Below, in pieces: positions 43,631-55,927 of a DNA stretch of 64,000 nt. The stretch spans positions 62,001 to 126,000 of the forward strand of contig MEFD01000025.1 in the NCBI GenBank assembly GCA_001724995.1, written 5' to 3'. The position numbers and the translations under genes are program-made. Each line of letters opens with the position of its first letter. Within the stretch, counting starts at the first letter, position 1. The notes under the pieces are model-generated. The model ran no database searches. It was not told the DNA's origin and saw only the letters and a list, made by a program, of their open reading frames with translations. The stretch comes from Rubrivivax sp. SCN 71-131 (GTDB taxonomy: Bacteria; Pseudomonadota; Gammaproteobacteria; Burkholderiales; Burkholderiaceae_C).

Positions 43631-44193
43631 GGCGTGATTCCCTGGGCTCGAAGCGCCTTGGCCAGCGCCTGCACCGCCCGGGAGCAGTGGGTCTTCACGC
43701 TGCCCTCGGAGCAGCCCATCACTTCGGCAGTCTCGGCCACGTCGAACTCCTCCCAGTAACGCAACAGAAAGGCTTCGCGTTGACGGGTGGGAAGCTCCAT
43801 GATCTGGCCTTCGATCCTGCGCAGGATTTCGTCCCGGGCCACTGAATCGGCGGCACTCTCGGCCCCCAGCGCGCCCTCCACGGCGTTCAGCGCACCCAGC
43901 AGGTCGAACTCGTCGGAATCGTCGTCGCGTGCGAAGTCCGAGAAATTCTGCAGCACCGCCCTGCGCACCTTCTGCCGGCGGAACCAGTCCAGCGTGGCAT
44001 TGGTGACGATGCGCTGGAACAGCAGCGGCCACTCGGCGGGCGGGCGTTGGGCGTAGCGCTCGGCCAGGCGGATCATCGAATCCTGAACGATATCCAGCGC
44101 CGCCTCGTCGTCGCGCACCGCGTACACGGTGCGCTTGAATGCGCGCTTCTCGACGCTTTTCAGGAAGTCGGAGAGTTCTTTGTCGCTGGCCAA
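43627..44193 (-). CDS. ECF-type RNA polymerase sigma factor
   Basis: This is a 188-residue sigma-70-family protein with region 2 (AFKRTVYAVRDDEAALDIVQ, DSMIRLAERY, TNATLDWFRRQKVRR). Region 4 follows (LPTRQREAFLLRYWEEFDVA, ETAEVMGCSEGSVKTHCSRA). It is first in a tightly overlapping unit with DUF3619, DUF3106 and RDD genes and divergent from ilvB. The regulon and signal are unknown. Confidence 0.9.
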   Translation of the reverse strand: MASDKELSDFLKSVEKRAFKRTVYAVRDDEAALDIVQDSMIRLAERYAQRPPAEWPLLFQRIVTNATLDWFRRQKVRRAVLQNFSDFARDDDSDEFDLLGALNAVEGALGAESAADSVARDEILRRIEGQIMELPTRQREAFLLRYWEEFDVAETAEVMGCSEGSVKTHCSRAVQALAKALRAQGITP

Positions 44194-44460
44194 TGCGTGT
44201 TGTACCGGCGCCCGCAGGCGCCAGCCTCGTGAACCGGCGCGGATTATCGGCGAGCGCGCCGGACCCCCTGTCCGTGCCCCGCGAGCGGCGCAGCCGGTGC
44301 AATAATGCTGCTTCGCACAACGTTCCCCAGGGATCCTATGCCAGCCGTTCGACCTGGGCGGCGGCGATTCGATCGCGCAGGTGCCGAAGCCGTTTCAAGA
44401 GAACGCGACCGAGGCGCACCGATGGTTTTTCGTCAGAGAAATTCACAGAGGTTCTTCTTC

Positions 44461-47968
<3,508 letters not shown>

Positions 47969-48114
47969 GCCGTACCGATCTGCGCGCGCAGGCCCGCGCT
48001 CCGGCGCTGCGCCGCGCATGGCGCCGATGTCCAGGACACCGCAGGGCCGCGTTCGCGCGGCCTTCGCGCGTGCGCGCGTCTGGGCTTGACGCCCCTGCGC
48101 TATCCTTCCTCGCC

Positions 48115-48939
48115 ATGAACGAACCCTCCGAGCTCATGCCCAAGGAGCCCAGCGAGGTCGTGCGCCCGCGACGCAAGGGCATCTACGTGCTCCCGAACGC
48201 GATCACGCTGGCGGCCCTGTTCTCGGCCTTCTACGGCATCGTGATGGCGATGAACGGGCGCTTCGAGGCGGCGTGCATCGCCATCTTCGTCGCCGCCATT
48301 CTCGACAGCCTGGACGGCCGCGTGGCGCGCATGACGAATTCGCAGAGCGCCTTCGGCGAGCAGATGGACAGCCTCTCGGACATGGTCGCCTTCGGCGCCG
48401 CGCCGGCGCTGATCGTCTACATCTGGGGGCTCAAGGGCATGGGCAAGCTGGGCTGGATCCCGGCCTTCGTCTACCTCGCCGGCGCGGCGCTGCGGCTGGC
48501 GCGCTTCAACGTCAACATCGGCGTCGTCGACAAGCGCTTCTTCCAGGGCCTGCCCAGTCCCGCCGCCGCGGCGATGGTCGTCGGCCTCGTATGGGTGATG
48601 GACGATGCCGGCTTTCGCCAGGTCGCGCAGACGCCCTGGCTGTCTTGGCTGGCCTTCGGCGTCACGCTCTACGCGGGGCTGTCGATGGTGACGAATGCGC
48701 CCTTCTACAGTTTCAAGGTCGTCGGCGGGCGGCGCACGGTGCCGTTTGTCGTGCTGGTGGGCATCGTGCTGGCCATCGCGCTGATCGCGCTCGACACCCC
48801 GCGTGCGCTCTTCGTCATCTTCTGCGCCTACGGGATCTCCGGCTACGGGGTCTACGCCTGGCGCAAGTTCAAGGGCAAGCCGGTGAGCGTGATCGCCACC
48901 TCGATCGACGAACCGGAGGAGAAGGGCCTGCATCCCTGA
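48115..48939 (+). CDS. pssA: CDP-diacylglycerol-serine O-phosphatidyltransferase
   Basis: PssA makes phosphatidylserine, the precursor of phosphatidylethanolamine, in the inner membrane. The 274-residue protein is the integral-membrane CDP-alcohol transferase type. The active-site signature is complete: ILDSLDGRVARMTNSQSAFG, continuing EQMDSLSDMVAFG. About seven hydrophobic segments are visible. It sits between ilvC and leuA, as in many Burkholderiales; no psd gene is adjacent. Confidence 0.93.
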   Translation: MNEPSELMPKEPSEVVRPRRKGIYVLPNAITLAALFSAFYGIVMAMNGRFEAACIAIFVAAILDSLDGRVARMTNSQSAFGEQMDSLSDMVAFGAAPALIVYIWGLKGMGKLGWIPAFVYLAGAALRLARFNVNIGVVDKRFFQGLPSPAAAAMVVGLVWVMDDAGFRQVAQTPWLSWLAFGVTLYAGLSMVTNAPFYSFKVVGGRRTVPFVVLVGIVLAIALIALDTPRALFVIFCAYGISGYGVYAWRKFKGKPVSVIATSIDEPEEKGLHP

Positions 48940-49003
48940 GGCGCGGCAACCGGCGCCGCCGCGCGGCGCCGAAGCCTCGTGTGCGACGTGCTACATTTCG
49001 CGC

Positions 49004-49072
49004 ATGTCGTTCCTGTCGCGCCCGCTTCCCCTTGCGCTGCTAGCGCTTGCCGTATCGCCGCGGGTGTACTGA
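49004..49072 (+). CDS. leuL: leuA leader peptide (22 residues, leucine-rich)
   Basis: A short open frame ATG-TCG-TTC...GTG-TAC-TGA encodes 22 residues, six of them Leu (positions 4, 8, 10, 12, 13 and 15), including the less used codons CTT (three times) and CTA (once) in this high-GC genome. The core reads [11 protein letters not shown]. It has no ribosome site, but TACATT (48992-48997) ends 6 nt before the ATG, so the transcript may start at the ATG. It is too short for usual gene calls. Its place ahead of an attenuator and leuA marks it as a leucine-sensing leader. Confidence 0.75.
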   Translation: MSFLSRPLPLALLALAVSPRVY

Positions 49073-49145
49073 TCGACGGTCGCTTCCCAACCCCTCCCGA
49101 TTCCGATCAACGGCCCGCCAGCGCACAGCAGCGGGCCGTTCGCGT
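49060..49145 (+). promoter_or_regulatory. Transcription attenuator of leuA (antiterminator and terminator)
   Basis: The terminator is AACGGCCCGC (49109-49118), a 12-nt loop and GCGGGCCGTT (49131-49140), then CGCGTTTC. The competing stem pairs GCGGG (49060-49064) and TGATCG (49070-49075), which span the leader's last codons and stop, with CCCGC (49114-49118) and CGATCA (49104-49109). A ribosome stalled at leucine codons leaves that 5' arm free and read-through follows. A ribosome at the stop codon covers it and the terminator forms. The T tract is short. Confidence 0.72.
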
Positions 49146-49190
49146 TTCTACCCGAAGCTGCTTGCGAAACCTCATCGCCAAGGCCAGACC

Positions 49191-50732
49191 ATGACCGACA
49201 AGCTCATCATCTTCGACACCACCTTGCGGGACGGCGAGCAGTCGCCCGGCGCCTCGATGACGCGCGAGGAGAAGCTGCGCATCGCGCGCCAGCTCGAGCG
49301 CCTGCGGGTGGACGTCATCGAGGCCGGGTTCGCCGCCTCATCCAACGGCGACTTCCTGGCGGTGAAGGCGATCGCCGATGTCGTCAGGGAGTCGACGGTG
49401 TGCTCGCTTGCGCGTGCCAACGACCGCGACATCGGCCGCGCCGCCGAGGCGCTGCAGGGCGCGGCGCGCGCGCGCATCCACACCTTCATCGCCACCTCGC
49501 CGCTGCACATGGAGAAGAAGCTGCGCATGACGCCGGAGCAGGTGCTGGAGCAGGCGCGGCTCGCCGTGCGCTTCGCGCGCAATCTGTGTGCCGATGTCGA
49601 GTTCTCGGCCGAGGATGGCTACCGCTCCGAGCCCGACTTCCTCTGCCGTGTGGTCGAGGCGGCGATCGCCGAAGGGGCGACGACGATCAATATTCCCGAC
49701 ACCGTCGGCTACGCGATCCCCGAGCTCTACGGCGCCTTCATTCGCGACTTGCGCGGGCGCGTGCCCAACGCCGACAAGGCGATCTGGTCGGTGCACTGCC
49801 ACAACGACCTCGGCATGGCGGTGGCGAACTCGCTGGCCGGCGTGAAGATCGGCGGCGCGCGCCAGGTCGAGTGCACGATCAACGGCCTGGGCGAGCGTGC
49901 CGGCAACTGCTCGCTCGAGGAGGTGGTGATGGCGGTGAAGACGCGCCGCGATTACTTCGGCCTCGAGGTCGGCATCGACACGGTGCAGATCGTGCCGGCC
50001 TCGCGCATGGTCAGCCAGACCACCGGCTTCGTCGTGCAGCCCAACAAGGCGGTGGTGGGCGCCAACGCGTTCGCCCACGCGAGCGGCATCCACCAGGACG
50101 GTGTGCTCAAGGCGCGCGACACCTACGAAATCATGCGTGCCGAGGATGTCGGCTGGAGCGCCAACAAGATCGTGCTGGGCAAGCTCTCCGGCCGCAACGC
50201 CTTCAAGCAGCGGCTGCAGGAGCTGGGCATCGAGCTGGAGTCCGAGGCCGAGATCAATGCAGCCTTCGCGCGCTTCAAGGATCTCGCCGACCGCAAGAGC
50301 GAAATCTTCGACGAGGACATCATCGCCCTCGTCGGCGACGAGAGCGTGACCAGCGAGATCGAGCACTACCGGCTGGTGGCGATGAGCCAGCGCTCGGAGA
50401 CCGGGGAGCGCCCGCAGGCCGAGGTCGTCTTCGTCGCCGGAGCGACCGAATTCCGCGCCGAGGCGCAGGGCAACGGCCCGGTCGATGCCTGCCTGAAGGC
50501 GATCGAGTCCAAGGTGCAAAGTGGGGCCGAACTGGTGCTCTATTCCGTCAACGCCATCACCTCGGGCAGCACGGAGTCGCAGGGCGAGGTGACGGTGCGC
50601 CTGCAGCACAGCGGCCGCATCGTCAACGGCGTGGGTGCCGACCCCGACATCATCATCGCCTCGGTCAAGGCCTATCTGGCGGCGCTTTCCAAGCTGCATT
50701 CCCAGACCGACCGCGTCGCCGCCCAGGGGTGA
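49191..50732 (+). CDS. leuA: 2-isopropylmalate synthase
   Basis: LeuA condenses acetyl-CoA with 2-oxoisovalerate, the first step of leucine synthesis. The 513-residue protein has the signature [20 protein letters not shown], the metal-site [30 protein letters not shown] and a C-terminal LeuA dimer/allosteric domain (about 390-505) for leucine feedback. The upstream leader and attenuator add transcriptional control by leucine supply. The spacing from the terminator stem to the ATG is about 50 nt. Confidence 0.96.
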   Translation: MTDKLIIFDTTLRDGEQSPGASMTREEKLRIARQLERLRVDVIEAGFAASSNGDFLAVKAIADVVRESTVCSLARANDRDIGRAAEALQGAARARIHTFIATSPLHMEKKLRMTPEQVLEQARLAVRFARNLCADVEFSAEDGYRSEPDFLCRVVEAAIAEGATTINIPDTVGYAIPELYGAFIRDLRGRVPNADKAIWSVHCHNDLGMAVANSLAGVKIGGARQVECTINGLGERAGNCSLEEVVMAVKTRRDYFGLEVGIDTVQIVPASRMVSQTTGFVVQPNKAVVGANAFAHASGIHQDGVLKARDTYEIMRAEDVGWSANKIVLGKLSGRNAFKQRLQELGIELESEAEINAAFARFKDLADRKSEIFDEDIIALVGDESVTSEIEHYRLVAMSQRSETGERPQAEVVFVAGATEFRAEAQGNGPVDACLKAIESKVQSGAELVLYSVNAITSGSTESQGEVTVRLQHSGRIVNGVGADPDIIIASVKAYLAALSKLHSQTDRVAAQG

Positions 50733-50742
50733 GGCAGGACGT

Positions 50743-50805
50743 GCGGGTCCACCCGCGTGGACCCGCTCGCCTGCCGAACGCCCGCCCCCGTCTTGCGGGG
50801 GTGGG
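50743..50805 (+). terminator. Tandem hairpins after leuA
   Basis: GCGGGTCCA-cccgcg-TGGACCCGC (50743-50766) is followed by CCCGCCCCCG-tcttg-CGGGGGTGGG (50781-50805, one G:U pair) and, some bases on, CATCTTT. Two strong stems directly after the leuA stop suggest transcription ends here. A separate small dyad, CACTTG/CAAGTG (50825-50848), lies before pbpG. Confidence 0.55.
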
Positions 50806-50910
50806 CCGGGCATCTTTCGAAAAGCACTTGAAATACCCTCTGCAAGTGTTTGATTGGAGTCGACATTTCAGTTAGCCTTCGCACCTGGTCGACGTTGTGA
50901 GGGATTGAAG

Positions 50911-51948
50911 GTGCGCAGTGCCCGAGGCCTGAGATCGTGGTGGTGGGTGCTCGGGGTGTTCGCCCTGGCCTTGTCGATGGCTGCGAGCGCCGCACCGCGC
51001 AGCGCGAAGGCCTCGCAGCGCAGCGCCGAACGTCCCACTGCGGGCAAGAGCGTGCGCCAGGCCAAAGCCAACCGGGCCGCGCGCAGCAAGCCGAGCACGC
51101 GTCGCGCGGCGGTGAAGACGGTGCCGCACCGGCCGTCGATCGGCGAACTGCAGGGCCTGCACGCGACCGACGATCCGCTCGACTTGAAGTCCAGCGTCGC
51201 GTTCGTCATCGACCAAGACACCGACCAGGTCCTGTTCAGCAAGAACCCGGACGCCGTGCTGCCGATCGCCTCGATCACCAAGCTGATGACGGCCATGGTG
51301 GTGACCGAGGGCGGCCAGGATCTGGACGAACCGTTGACGGTGAGCGCCGAAGACATCGACACGGAGAAGGGCAGTCGCTCGCGCCTTTCGGTAGGGACGC
51401 GGCTCACGCGCGGCGAGATGCTGCACCTGGCGCTGATGTCCTCCGAGAACCGGGCTGCGAACGCGCTCGGGCGCCACTACCCCGGAGGGTTGCCGGCGTT
51501 TGTTGCCGCGATGAACGCGACCGCGAAGCTTCTGGGCATGACGGACACGCACTACGTGGAGCCTACCGGCTTGTCCAGCAAGAACCGTTCGAGCGCGCGC
51601 GACCTCTCGCTGCTGGTCAAGGCGGCGTACGAGAAGCCGCTGATCCGCGAGCTCTCGACCTCGCCCGGCGCGGAGTTCGAGGTTGGTCGACGCATGCAGG
51701 AGTTCCGCAACACGAACCGGCTGGTGCGCAACCCAAGCTGGGACATCGGACTGCAGAAGACGGGCTACATCGTCGAGGCCGGGCGCTGCCTGGTGATGCA
51801 GGCCGAACTCGCAGGCCGCAAGCTGATCATGGTGCTGCTCGATTCCGCCGGCAAGTACTCCCGCCTGGGCGATGCCGAGCGCATCCGGCGCTGGTTGCTC
51901 GAGCATACCGGGGCCGCCACGGTCGGGGCGATCGAGCGCGGCGGCTGA
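50911..51948 (+). CDS. pbpG: D-alanyl-D-alanine endopeptidase (PBP7 type)
   Basis: This is a periplasmic low-molecular-weight penicillin-binding protein of the S11 family that trims peptidoglycan cross-links. From GTG 50911 (GAGGGATTGAAG upstream) it is 345 residues with a signal peptide (WWWVLGVFALALSMAASAAP). A basic Ala/Ser/Arg linker follows. The catalytic domain has ASITKLMTAM (Ser121, Lys124), SSEN (Ser178, Asn180) and the KTG box in LQKTGYIVEAG. A TTG 57 bp upstream is a weaker alternative start. Confidence 0.9.
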   Translation: MRSARGLRSWWWVLGVFALALSMAASAAPRSAKASQRSAERPTAGKSVRQAKANRAARSKPSTRRAAVKTVPHRPSIGELQGLHATDDPLDLKSSVAFVIDQDTDQVLFSKNPDAVLPIASITKLMTAMVVTEGGQDLDEPLTVSAEDIDTEKGSRSRLSVGTRLTRGEMLHLALMSSENRAANALGRHYPGGLPAFVAAMNATAKLLGMTDTHYVEPTGLSSKNRSSARDLSLLVKAAYEKPLIRELSTSPGAEFEVGRRMQEFRNTNRLVRNPSWDIGLQKTGYIVEAGRCLVMQAELAGRKLIMVLLDSAGKYSRLGDAERIRRWLLEHTGAATVGAIERGG

Positions 51949-51982
51949 ACCCTGAACGGCCGAGCCGCCGAGCGCAGGGTTC

Positions 51983-52762
51983 TCAGGGGGCTCGCTCGGG
52001 CCGGTGCCCGAGCGAGACGGAGATCTGCGCCGCCGTCGACTTCAGCTTCTCGACCCAGCCTTCCTCCATGCGGTCGGTCGGCGCCGAGAGCGAAAGCCCG
52101 GCGATCAGTTGTCCCTGATCGTCGAAGATGCCGGCCGCCATGCAGCGCACGCCGAGCTCGAGCTCCTCGTCGTCACGCGCCACGCCGACGCGTCGCACCA
52201 GGCCCAGCTCGCGCTCCAGCCGCGGCAGTTCGGTGATGCTGTTGCGCGTGTGTCCGGCCAGACCGGTGCGCGTGGCATAGCCGCGCACGCGCTGCGGGTC
52301 GTCGTAAGCGAGGAAGAGCTTGCCCACCGAGGTCAGGTGCAGCGGTGCGCGACCGCCGACGGCGCGCACCACCTGCATGCCCGAGCGCTCGCTGTAGGTG
52401 CGCTCGACGTAGACGATCTCGTCGCCCTGACGCATCGAGAGGTTGACGGGCTGGTGCGTGAGCTTGTGCAGCTCGCGCATCGGCGCCATGGCTGCCTCGC
52501 GCACGTCCAGGCGCGCCTTCACCAGATTCCCCAGCTCCAGCAGTCGCATGCCGAGGCGATACGTGCCGGCGTGCGGCCGATCGACCAGGCGCCCCACCGC
52601 GAGATCGTTGAGGATGCGATGCGTCGTCGAGGGGTGAAGCCCGGTGCGCTCGCTGATCTCCTTGAGCGGCAACGGGTCGGGCTGCGCGGCCAGCGCGTCC
52701 AGGACCGCGAGCATGCGCTCGATCACCTGGATGGTCGGGGTGCTCGGGTTCGTGCGGCTCAT
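51983..52762 (-). CDS. IclR-family transcriptional regulator
   Basis: This is a 259-residue regulator with an N-terminal winged helix-turn-helix (LPLKEISERTGLHPSTTHRI, about 31-50, then LNDLAVGRLV). The IclR effector domain follows, with HLTSVGKLFLAY, GVARDDEELELGVRCMAAGI and FDDQGQLIAGLSLSAP. The start overlaps the end of hpnE by 4 bp, making it the last gene of the squalene operon on the minus strand. The ligand and targets are unknown; control of hpnCDE itself is a reasonable guess. Confidence 0.9.
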   Translation of the reverse strand: MSRTNPSTPTIQVIERMLAVLDALAAQPDPLPLKEISERTGLHPSTTHRILNDLAVGRLVDRPHAGTYRLGMRLLELGNLVKARLDVREAAMAPMRELHKLTHQPVNLSMRQGDEIVYVERTYSERSGMQVVRAVGGRAPLHLTSVGKLFLAYDDPQRVRGYATRTGLAGHTRNSITELPRLERELGLVRRVGVARDDEELELGVRCMAAGIFDDQGQLIAGLSLSAPTDRMEEGWVEKLKSTAAQISVSLGHRPERAP

Positions 52763-54126
52763 GCGGGCTTGCGGACGGGTGAGACGCTATTTTGCATGGT
52801 GGAAGTGCAGGCTGCCACCGCCGCCGCTTGGCCCGCGCGGACTGCGCCTTCGAGCGTCGCCGGATAAGGGCCCTCGACGTAATCCCCGGCGGCCACGAGG
52901 CCGGGCGCGATGGTCGCGGGCGGGCGCCGCAGGCCCGGCGTGCTGCGAAAGGTCGCGCGGCGCTCGGCGATCACCGCCTGCACCGAGGCCGTGGCGGCGG
53001 GCCAGTGCCAGTGCGCGAGCTCGCGTGACGCCTGGCCAAGGACTGCCGTGCCGGTGGCCTCCAGCCCGCGCTCGACCCATTGCGCGGCGCCGCTGACGAC
53101 GAAGGCGAAGCGCCCCGGCAAGACGCCGATGCGGCCGTGGTCGAAGACGAACTGGGCCGGTGCCTGCGGACCTTCGGCCATGGCCAGCATCGGCAGCGGC
53201 AAGCGCGCGCCTTCGGCACGGACGTAGACGGTGACGATGGGTTCGTGGCGCAGCGCCGCGGCGGCGCTCGCCCAAGCCGGAGCATGTGGCTGCGCCAGCC
53301 GCACCGCCTCGGCGACCGACGCGGCGAGGATGACGCCGTCGAAGCGCTCGCCGTCGACACACCAGGCGGCACCGTCGCCATCGATCACCTGCACGCGTCG
53401 GCCGAGGTGGAGCTCGGCGCCCTGCGCCGCCAGCCAGCGCGTGGCGGGCGCGGGCAGCAACTCGCGCAAGGGGCGCCGCGGCAGCAGCAGGTCACTGGCG
53501 CCCGGGCCGCCGAGCAGCCCGTCCCGCAGCACGCGCAGGAAGACCGCCGCGCTGGCTTCACGCGCCGGCGTGTTCAGCGCCGCCACGCACAGCGGGTCGA
53601 TCAGCAGGCGCCTTACCGATGCCGGCAGGCGCGCGCACAAGGCGTCGACGGTGAGGGTGGGGGCGCAACGAAAGCCGCTGCCGAGCCAGCCGATGCAGCG
53701 CGCGAGCAGGTGCAGGCGCTCGGCGAGCGACCAGGCCCGGCAGCGCAGCACCGCACGCGCGAAGGCCCAGGCTGGCGCCCCTGGCGCCAGCTCCAGGCCG
53801 CGGCCATCGGCCCAGGAGAGCGCCAGCGGCCGCCGCAGCAGCACCTGCTGCGGATCGACGCCCACATGCTGCATCAGCGCGAGCACGGCGCTGCACGCGC
53901 CCAGCAGGATGTGCTGGCCGTTGTCAAGACCGCTGCCCTCCTGGCTGCGCGCGCGGCCGCCCCATTGGCGCGCCATCTCGAACACGCTCACCCGATGGCC
54001 GGCAAGCGTGGCCTCGACCGCGGCGCTCAGGCCGGCCCAGCCACCACCGACGACCGCCAACCTCGCCGTGGGTGCAAGGGGCTGAGCGCCCGGCCTGGCG
54101 CAAGCCTTCTGCGCGCGAGCGCTCAT
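52759..54126 (-). CDS. hpnE: Hydroxysqualene dehydroxylase HpnE
   Basis: HpnE is a flavoprotein that reduces hydroxysqualene to squalene, the last of three steps from farnesyl diphosphate. The 455-residue protein has the FAD-binding ARLAVVGGGWAGLSAAVEAT (Rossmann GGGWAGL) with an acidic end, FEMARQWGGRARS. LDNGQHILLGAC is typical of HpnE, and PGLVAAGDYVEGPYPATLEG holds the C-terminal FAD motif. ATG 54126 overlaps the hpnD stop (ATGA). Confidence 0.92.
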   Translation of the reverse strand: MSARAQKACARPGAQPLAPTARLAVVGGGWAGLSAAVEATLAGHRVSVFEMARQWGGRARSQEGSGLDNGQHILLGACSAVLALMQHVGVDPQQVLLRRPLALSWADGRGLELAPGAPAWAFARAVLRCRAWSLAERLHLLARCIGWLGSGFRCAPTLTVDALCARLPASVRRLLIDPLCVAALNTPAREASAAVFLRVLRDGLLGGPGASDLLLPRRPLRELLPAPATRWLAAQGAELHLGRRVQVIDGDGAAWCVDGERFDGVILAASVAEAVRLAQPHAPAWASAAAALRHEPIVTVYVRAEGARLPLPMLAMAEGPQAPAQFVFDHGRIGVLPGRFAFVVSGAAQWVERGLEATGTAVLGQASRELAHWHWPAATASVQAVIAERRATFRSTPGLRRPPATIAPGLVAAGDYVEGPYPATLEGAVRAGQAAAVAACTSTMQNSVSPVRKPA

Positions 54127-54971
54127 CGACCTCGCCAGCGCGTGCGCGCGGCGATCCACAGCTTGCGCAAGGGCGTGAGCGAGGTGCGCTGATGCAGGAC
54201 CTTGAAGCCCTGGCCCTCGATCTCGCGCAGCAGGGCGCGATAGATGTTGGCCATCATCAGCCCGGGAATCTGCCGCTGGCGGTCGACCTCGGGCAACAGC
54301 GCAAGCGCCTCGTCGAAGGTCGCGTGCGCGCGCGCTGCCTGCTTGCGCATGAGCGCCTCGAAGCGTTCGCTGTAGCCCCAGGGCGCCTCGCGCGCGAGGA
54401 TCTCGCTGGCCTTCACGTCGTGCGCCTGCAGCTCGGAGAGCGGCAGATAGATGCGTCCGCGGCGCGCGTCCTCGCCGACGTCGCGGATGATGTTGGTGAG
54501 CTGCATCGCCAGGCCCAGCTTGTGCGCGTACTGCAGCGTGGCCTGCGCGCTGTGGCCGAAGATGCGCGCGGCAGCCTCGCCGACGACGCCGGCAACGAGG
54601 TGGCAGTAGGAGGCCAGGCAGGCGAAGTCGGCAAAGCGCGACTGCTCGAGGTCGACCTGGCAGCCGTCGATGACGGCGCCAAGGTGCCTGGCCTCGATGC
54701 CGAAGGACTGCAGGTGCGGCTGCAACGCCTGCAGCACCGGGTGGGTCGGCGCGCCCGCGAAGAGGGCGTCGACCTCGCCGCGCCACCACTGCAGCTTGGC
54801 CGCGGCCACGCCGCAGTCGCCGACCTCGTCGACGACGTCGTCGACCTCGCGGCAGAAGGCGTAGTACGCGGTGATCGCCGCGCGTTGCGGCGGGGGCAGG
54901 AAGAGGAAGGCGTAGTAGAAGGACGAGCCGCTGCCGGCGGCCTTCTGCTGCACGTAGGCCTCGGGCGTCAT
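54123..54971 (-). CDS. hpnD: Presqualene diphosphate synthase HpnD
   Basis: HpnD couples two farnesyl diphosphates to presqualene diphosphate. The 282-residue protein begins MTPEAYVQQKAAGSGSSFYY, which is diagnostic. It has the first Asp-rich motif CREVDDVVDE (40-49) and the second in LTNIIRDVGEDARRGRIYLP. The ATG overlaps the hpnC stop by 4 bp, and a further ATG 36 bp upstream is less likely. Confidence 0.94.
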   Translation of the reverse strand: MTPEAYVQQKAAGSGSSFYYAFLFLPPPQRAAITAYYAFCREVDDVVDEVGDCGVAAAKLQWWRGEVDALFAGAPTHPVLQALQPHLQSFGIEARHLGAVIDGCQVDLEQSRFADFACLASYCHLVAGVVGEAAARIFGHSAQATLQYAHKLGLAMQLTNIIRDVGEDARRGRIYLPLSELQAHDVKASEILAREAPWGYSERFEALMRKQAARAHATFDEALALLPEVDRQRQIPGLMMANIYRALLREIEGQGFKVLHQRTSLTPLRKLWIAARTRWRGR

Positions 54972-55804
54972 GCAGGCCGCCTGCTGCCCATGCGCAGGGC
55001 ACGCCACAGCAGCAGCGGCAGGTCGCGCTTGCCGAGCGTGGGTCGGGCGTGCAGCGTGCCGTGCTGCAGGCGTTCGATCTTCTCGAGGATGCGCAGGCCT
55101 CCCTGCACCACGAGGCGCAGTTCCCAGCCGGCGCGTCCGGGCAGGCGCAGTGCCAGCGGCGCGCCTCGGCGCATCAGCGTCGCCGCCCAGTCGCAGAGTT
55201 CGTGCACGCAGGCGCGCAGCGCCGGCCCGTCGCGCAGCGGCTCTGGTCCGATCGGCGCGACGCGGTGGCGCGCCAGGTCGCTGGCGGGAAGGTAGTTGCG
55301 CCCGCGCGGTTGGTCGCGCCCGAGGTCCTGCCAGAAGTTGATCAGCTGCAGCGCGGTGCAGATGGCGTCGGCGCGAACCAGATCCTCGCGCTGCCCGATG
55401 CCGTAGAGATGCAGCAGCAGGCGCCCGATCGGGTTGGCCGAGCGCTCGCAGTAGTCAAGCAGCGCCTGGCGATCGGGGTAGGGCGGGTTGCGCACGTCCT
55501 GCTCGAAGGCGTCGAGCAGGTCGTGCAGCAGGCGGCGGGGCAGCGCGTGCTGCGCGTGCGCGCGCGCCAGCGGTTCGAACACCCCGCGCCAGCGTCCGCC
55601 GCCTGGGCGACCCTCCAGCATCGCGTCGAGCTCGGCGCGGTAGGTTGCCAGTTCGGCCAGGCGGGCCTCGGGCGCCGCGCTGCCTTCGTCGGCGAGATCG
55701 TCGGCGGTGCGCGCGAAGCCGTAGATCGCCACCACCGCCGGGCGCAGCCGCGGTGGGCACAGCAGCGATGCAACGGGAAAGTTCTCGTAGTGATCGACGC
55801 TCAC
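54968..55804 (-). CDS. hpnC: Hydroxysqualene synthase HpnC
   Basis: HpnC converts presqualene diphosphate to hydroxysqualene. The protein is 278 residues from GTG 55804, giving the family N-terminus (V)SVDHYENFPVASLL. Motifs are GFARTADDLADEG (about 29-41), NFWQDLGRDQPRGRNYLP and a C-terminal region ending WRALRMGSRRPA. A GACAAT hexamer ends 6 nt before this GTG and no ribosome site is seen, so the transcript may be leaderless. Alternatives are GTG 55810 and GTG 55858. It is first in hpnC-hpnD-hpnE-iclR. No squalene-hopene cyclase is in the window. Confidence 0.9.
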   Translation of the reverse strand: MSVDHYENFPVASLLCPPRLRPAVVAIYGFARTADDLADEGSAAPEARLAELATYRAELDAMLEGRPGGGRWRGVFEPLARAHAQHALPRRLLHDLLDAFEQDVRNPPYPDRQALLDYCERSANPIGRLLLHLYGIGQREDLVRADAICTALQLINFWQDLGRDQPRGRNYLPASDLARHRVAPIGPEPLRDGPALRACVHELCDWAATLMRRGAPLALRLPGRAGWELRLVVQGGLRILEKIERLQHGTLHARPTLGKRDLPLLLWRALRMGSRRPA

Positions 55805-55868
55805 GGGCACATTGTCGCGCGGCGCTGGGGTTGCTCCGCCAAGCGACGCTAAAATCACGCGTTTACCA

Positions 55869-55908
55869 CGGCGAGGGTAGTCAATTGGACTGCCCGCGCC
55901 GCTCGCCG
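55869..55908 (+). other. Nested stem structure upstream of tRNA-Leu
   Basis: CGGCGA (55869-55874) can pair with TCGCCG (55903-55908), enclosing an 8-bp stem GGGTAGTC/GACTGCCC (55875-55882 with 55888-55895, one G:U pair). TAAAAT at 55850-55855 could be the -10 of a promoter just before it. It lies in the non-coding gap between hpnC and tRNA-Leu. The role is unknown; it may be a 5' leader structure of the tRNA transcript. Confidence 0.35.
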
Positions 55909-55927
55909 TCAGCAGGCACCACCCATC

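Noticed and set aside
48086..48106. TTGACG...TATCCT as a sigma-70 promoter for pssA
   Set aside because: The hexamers are only 9 bp apart, too close for a functional -35/-10 pair.
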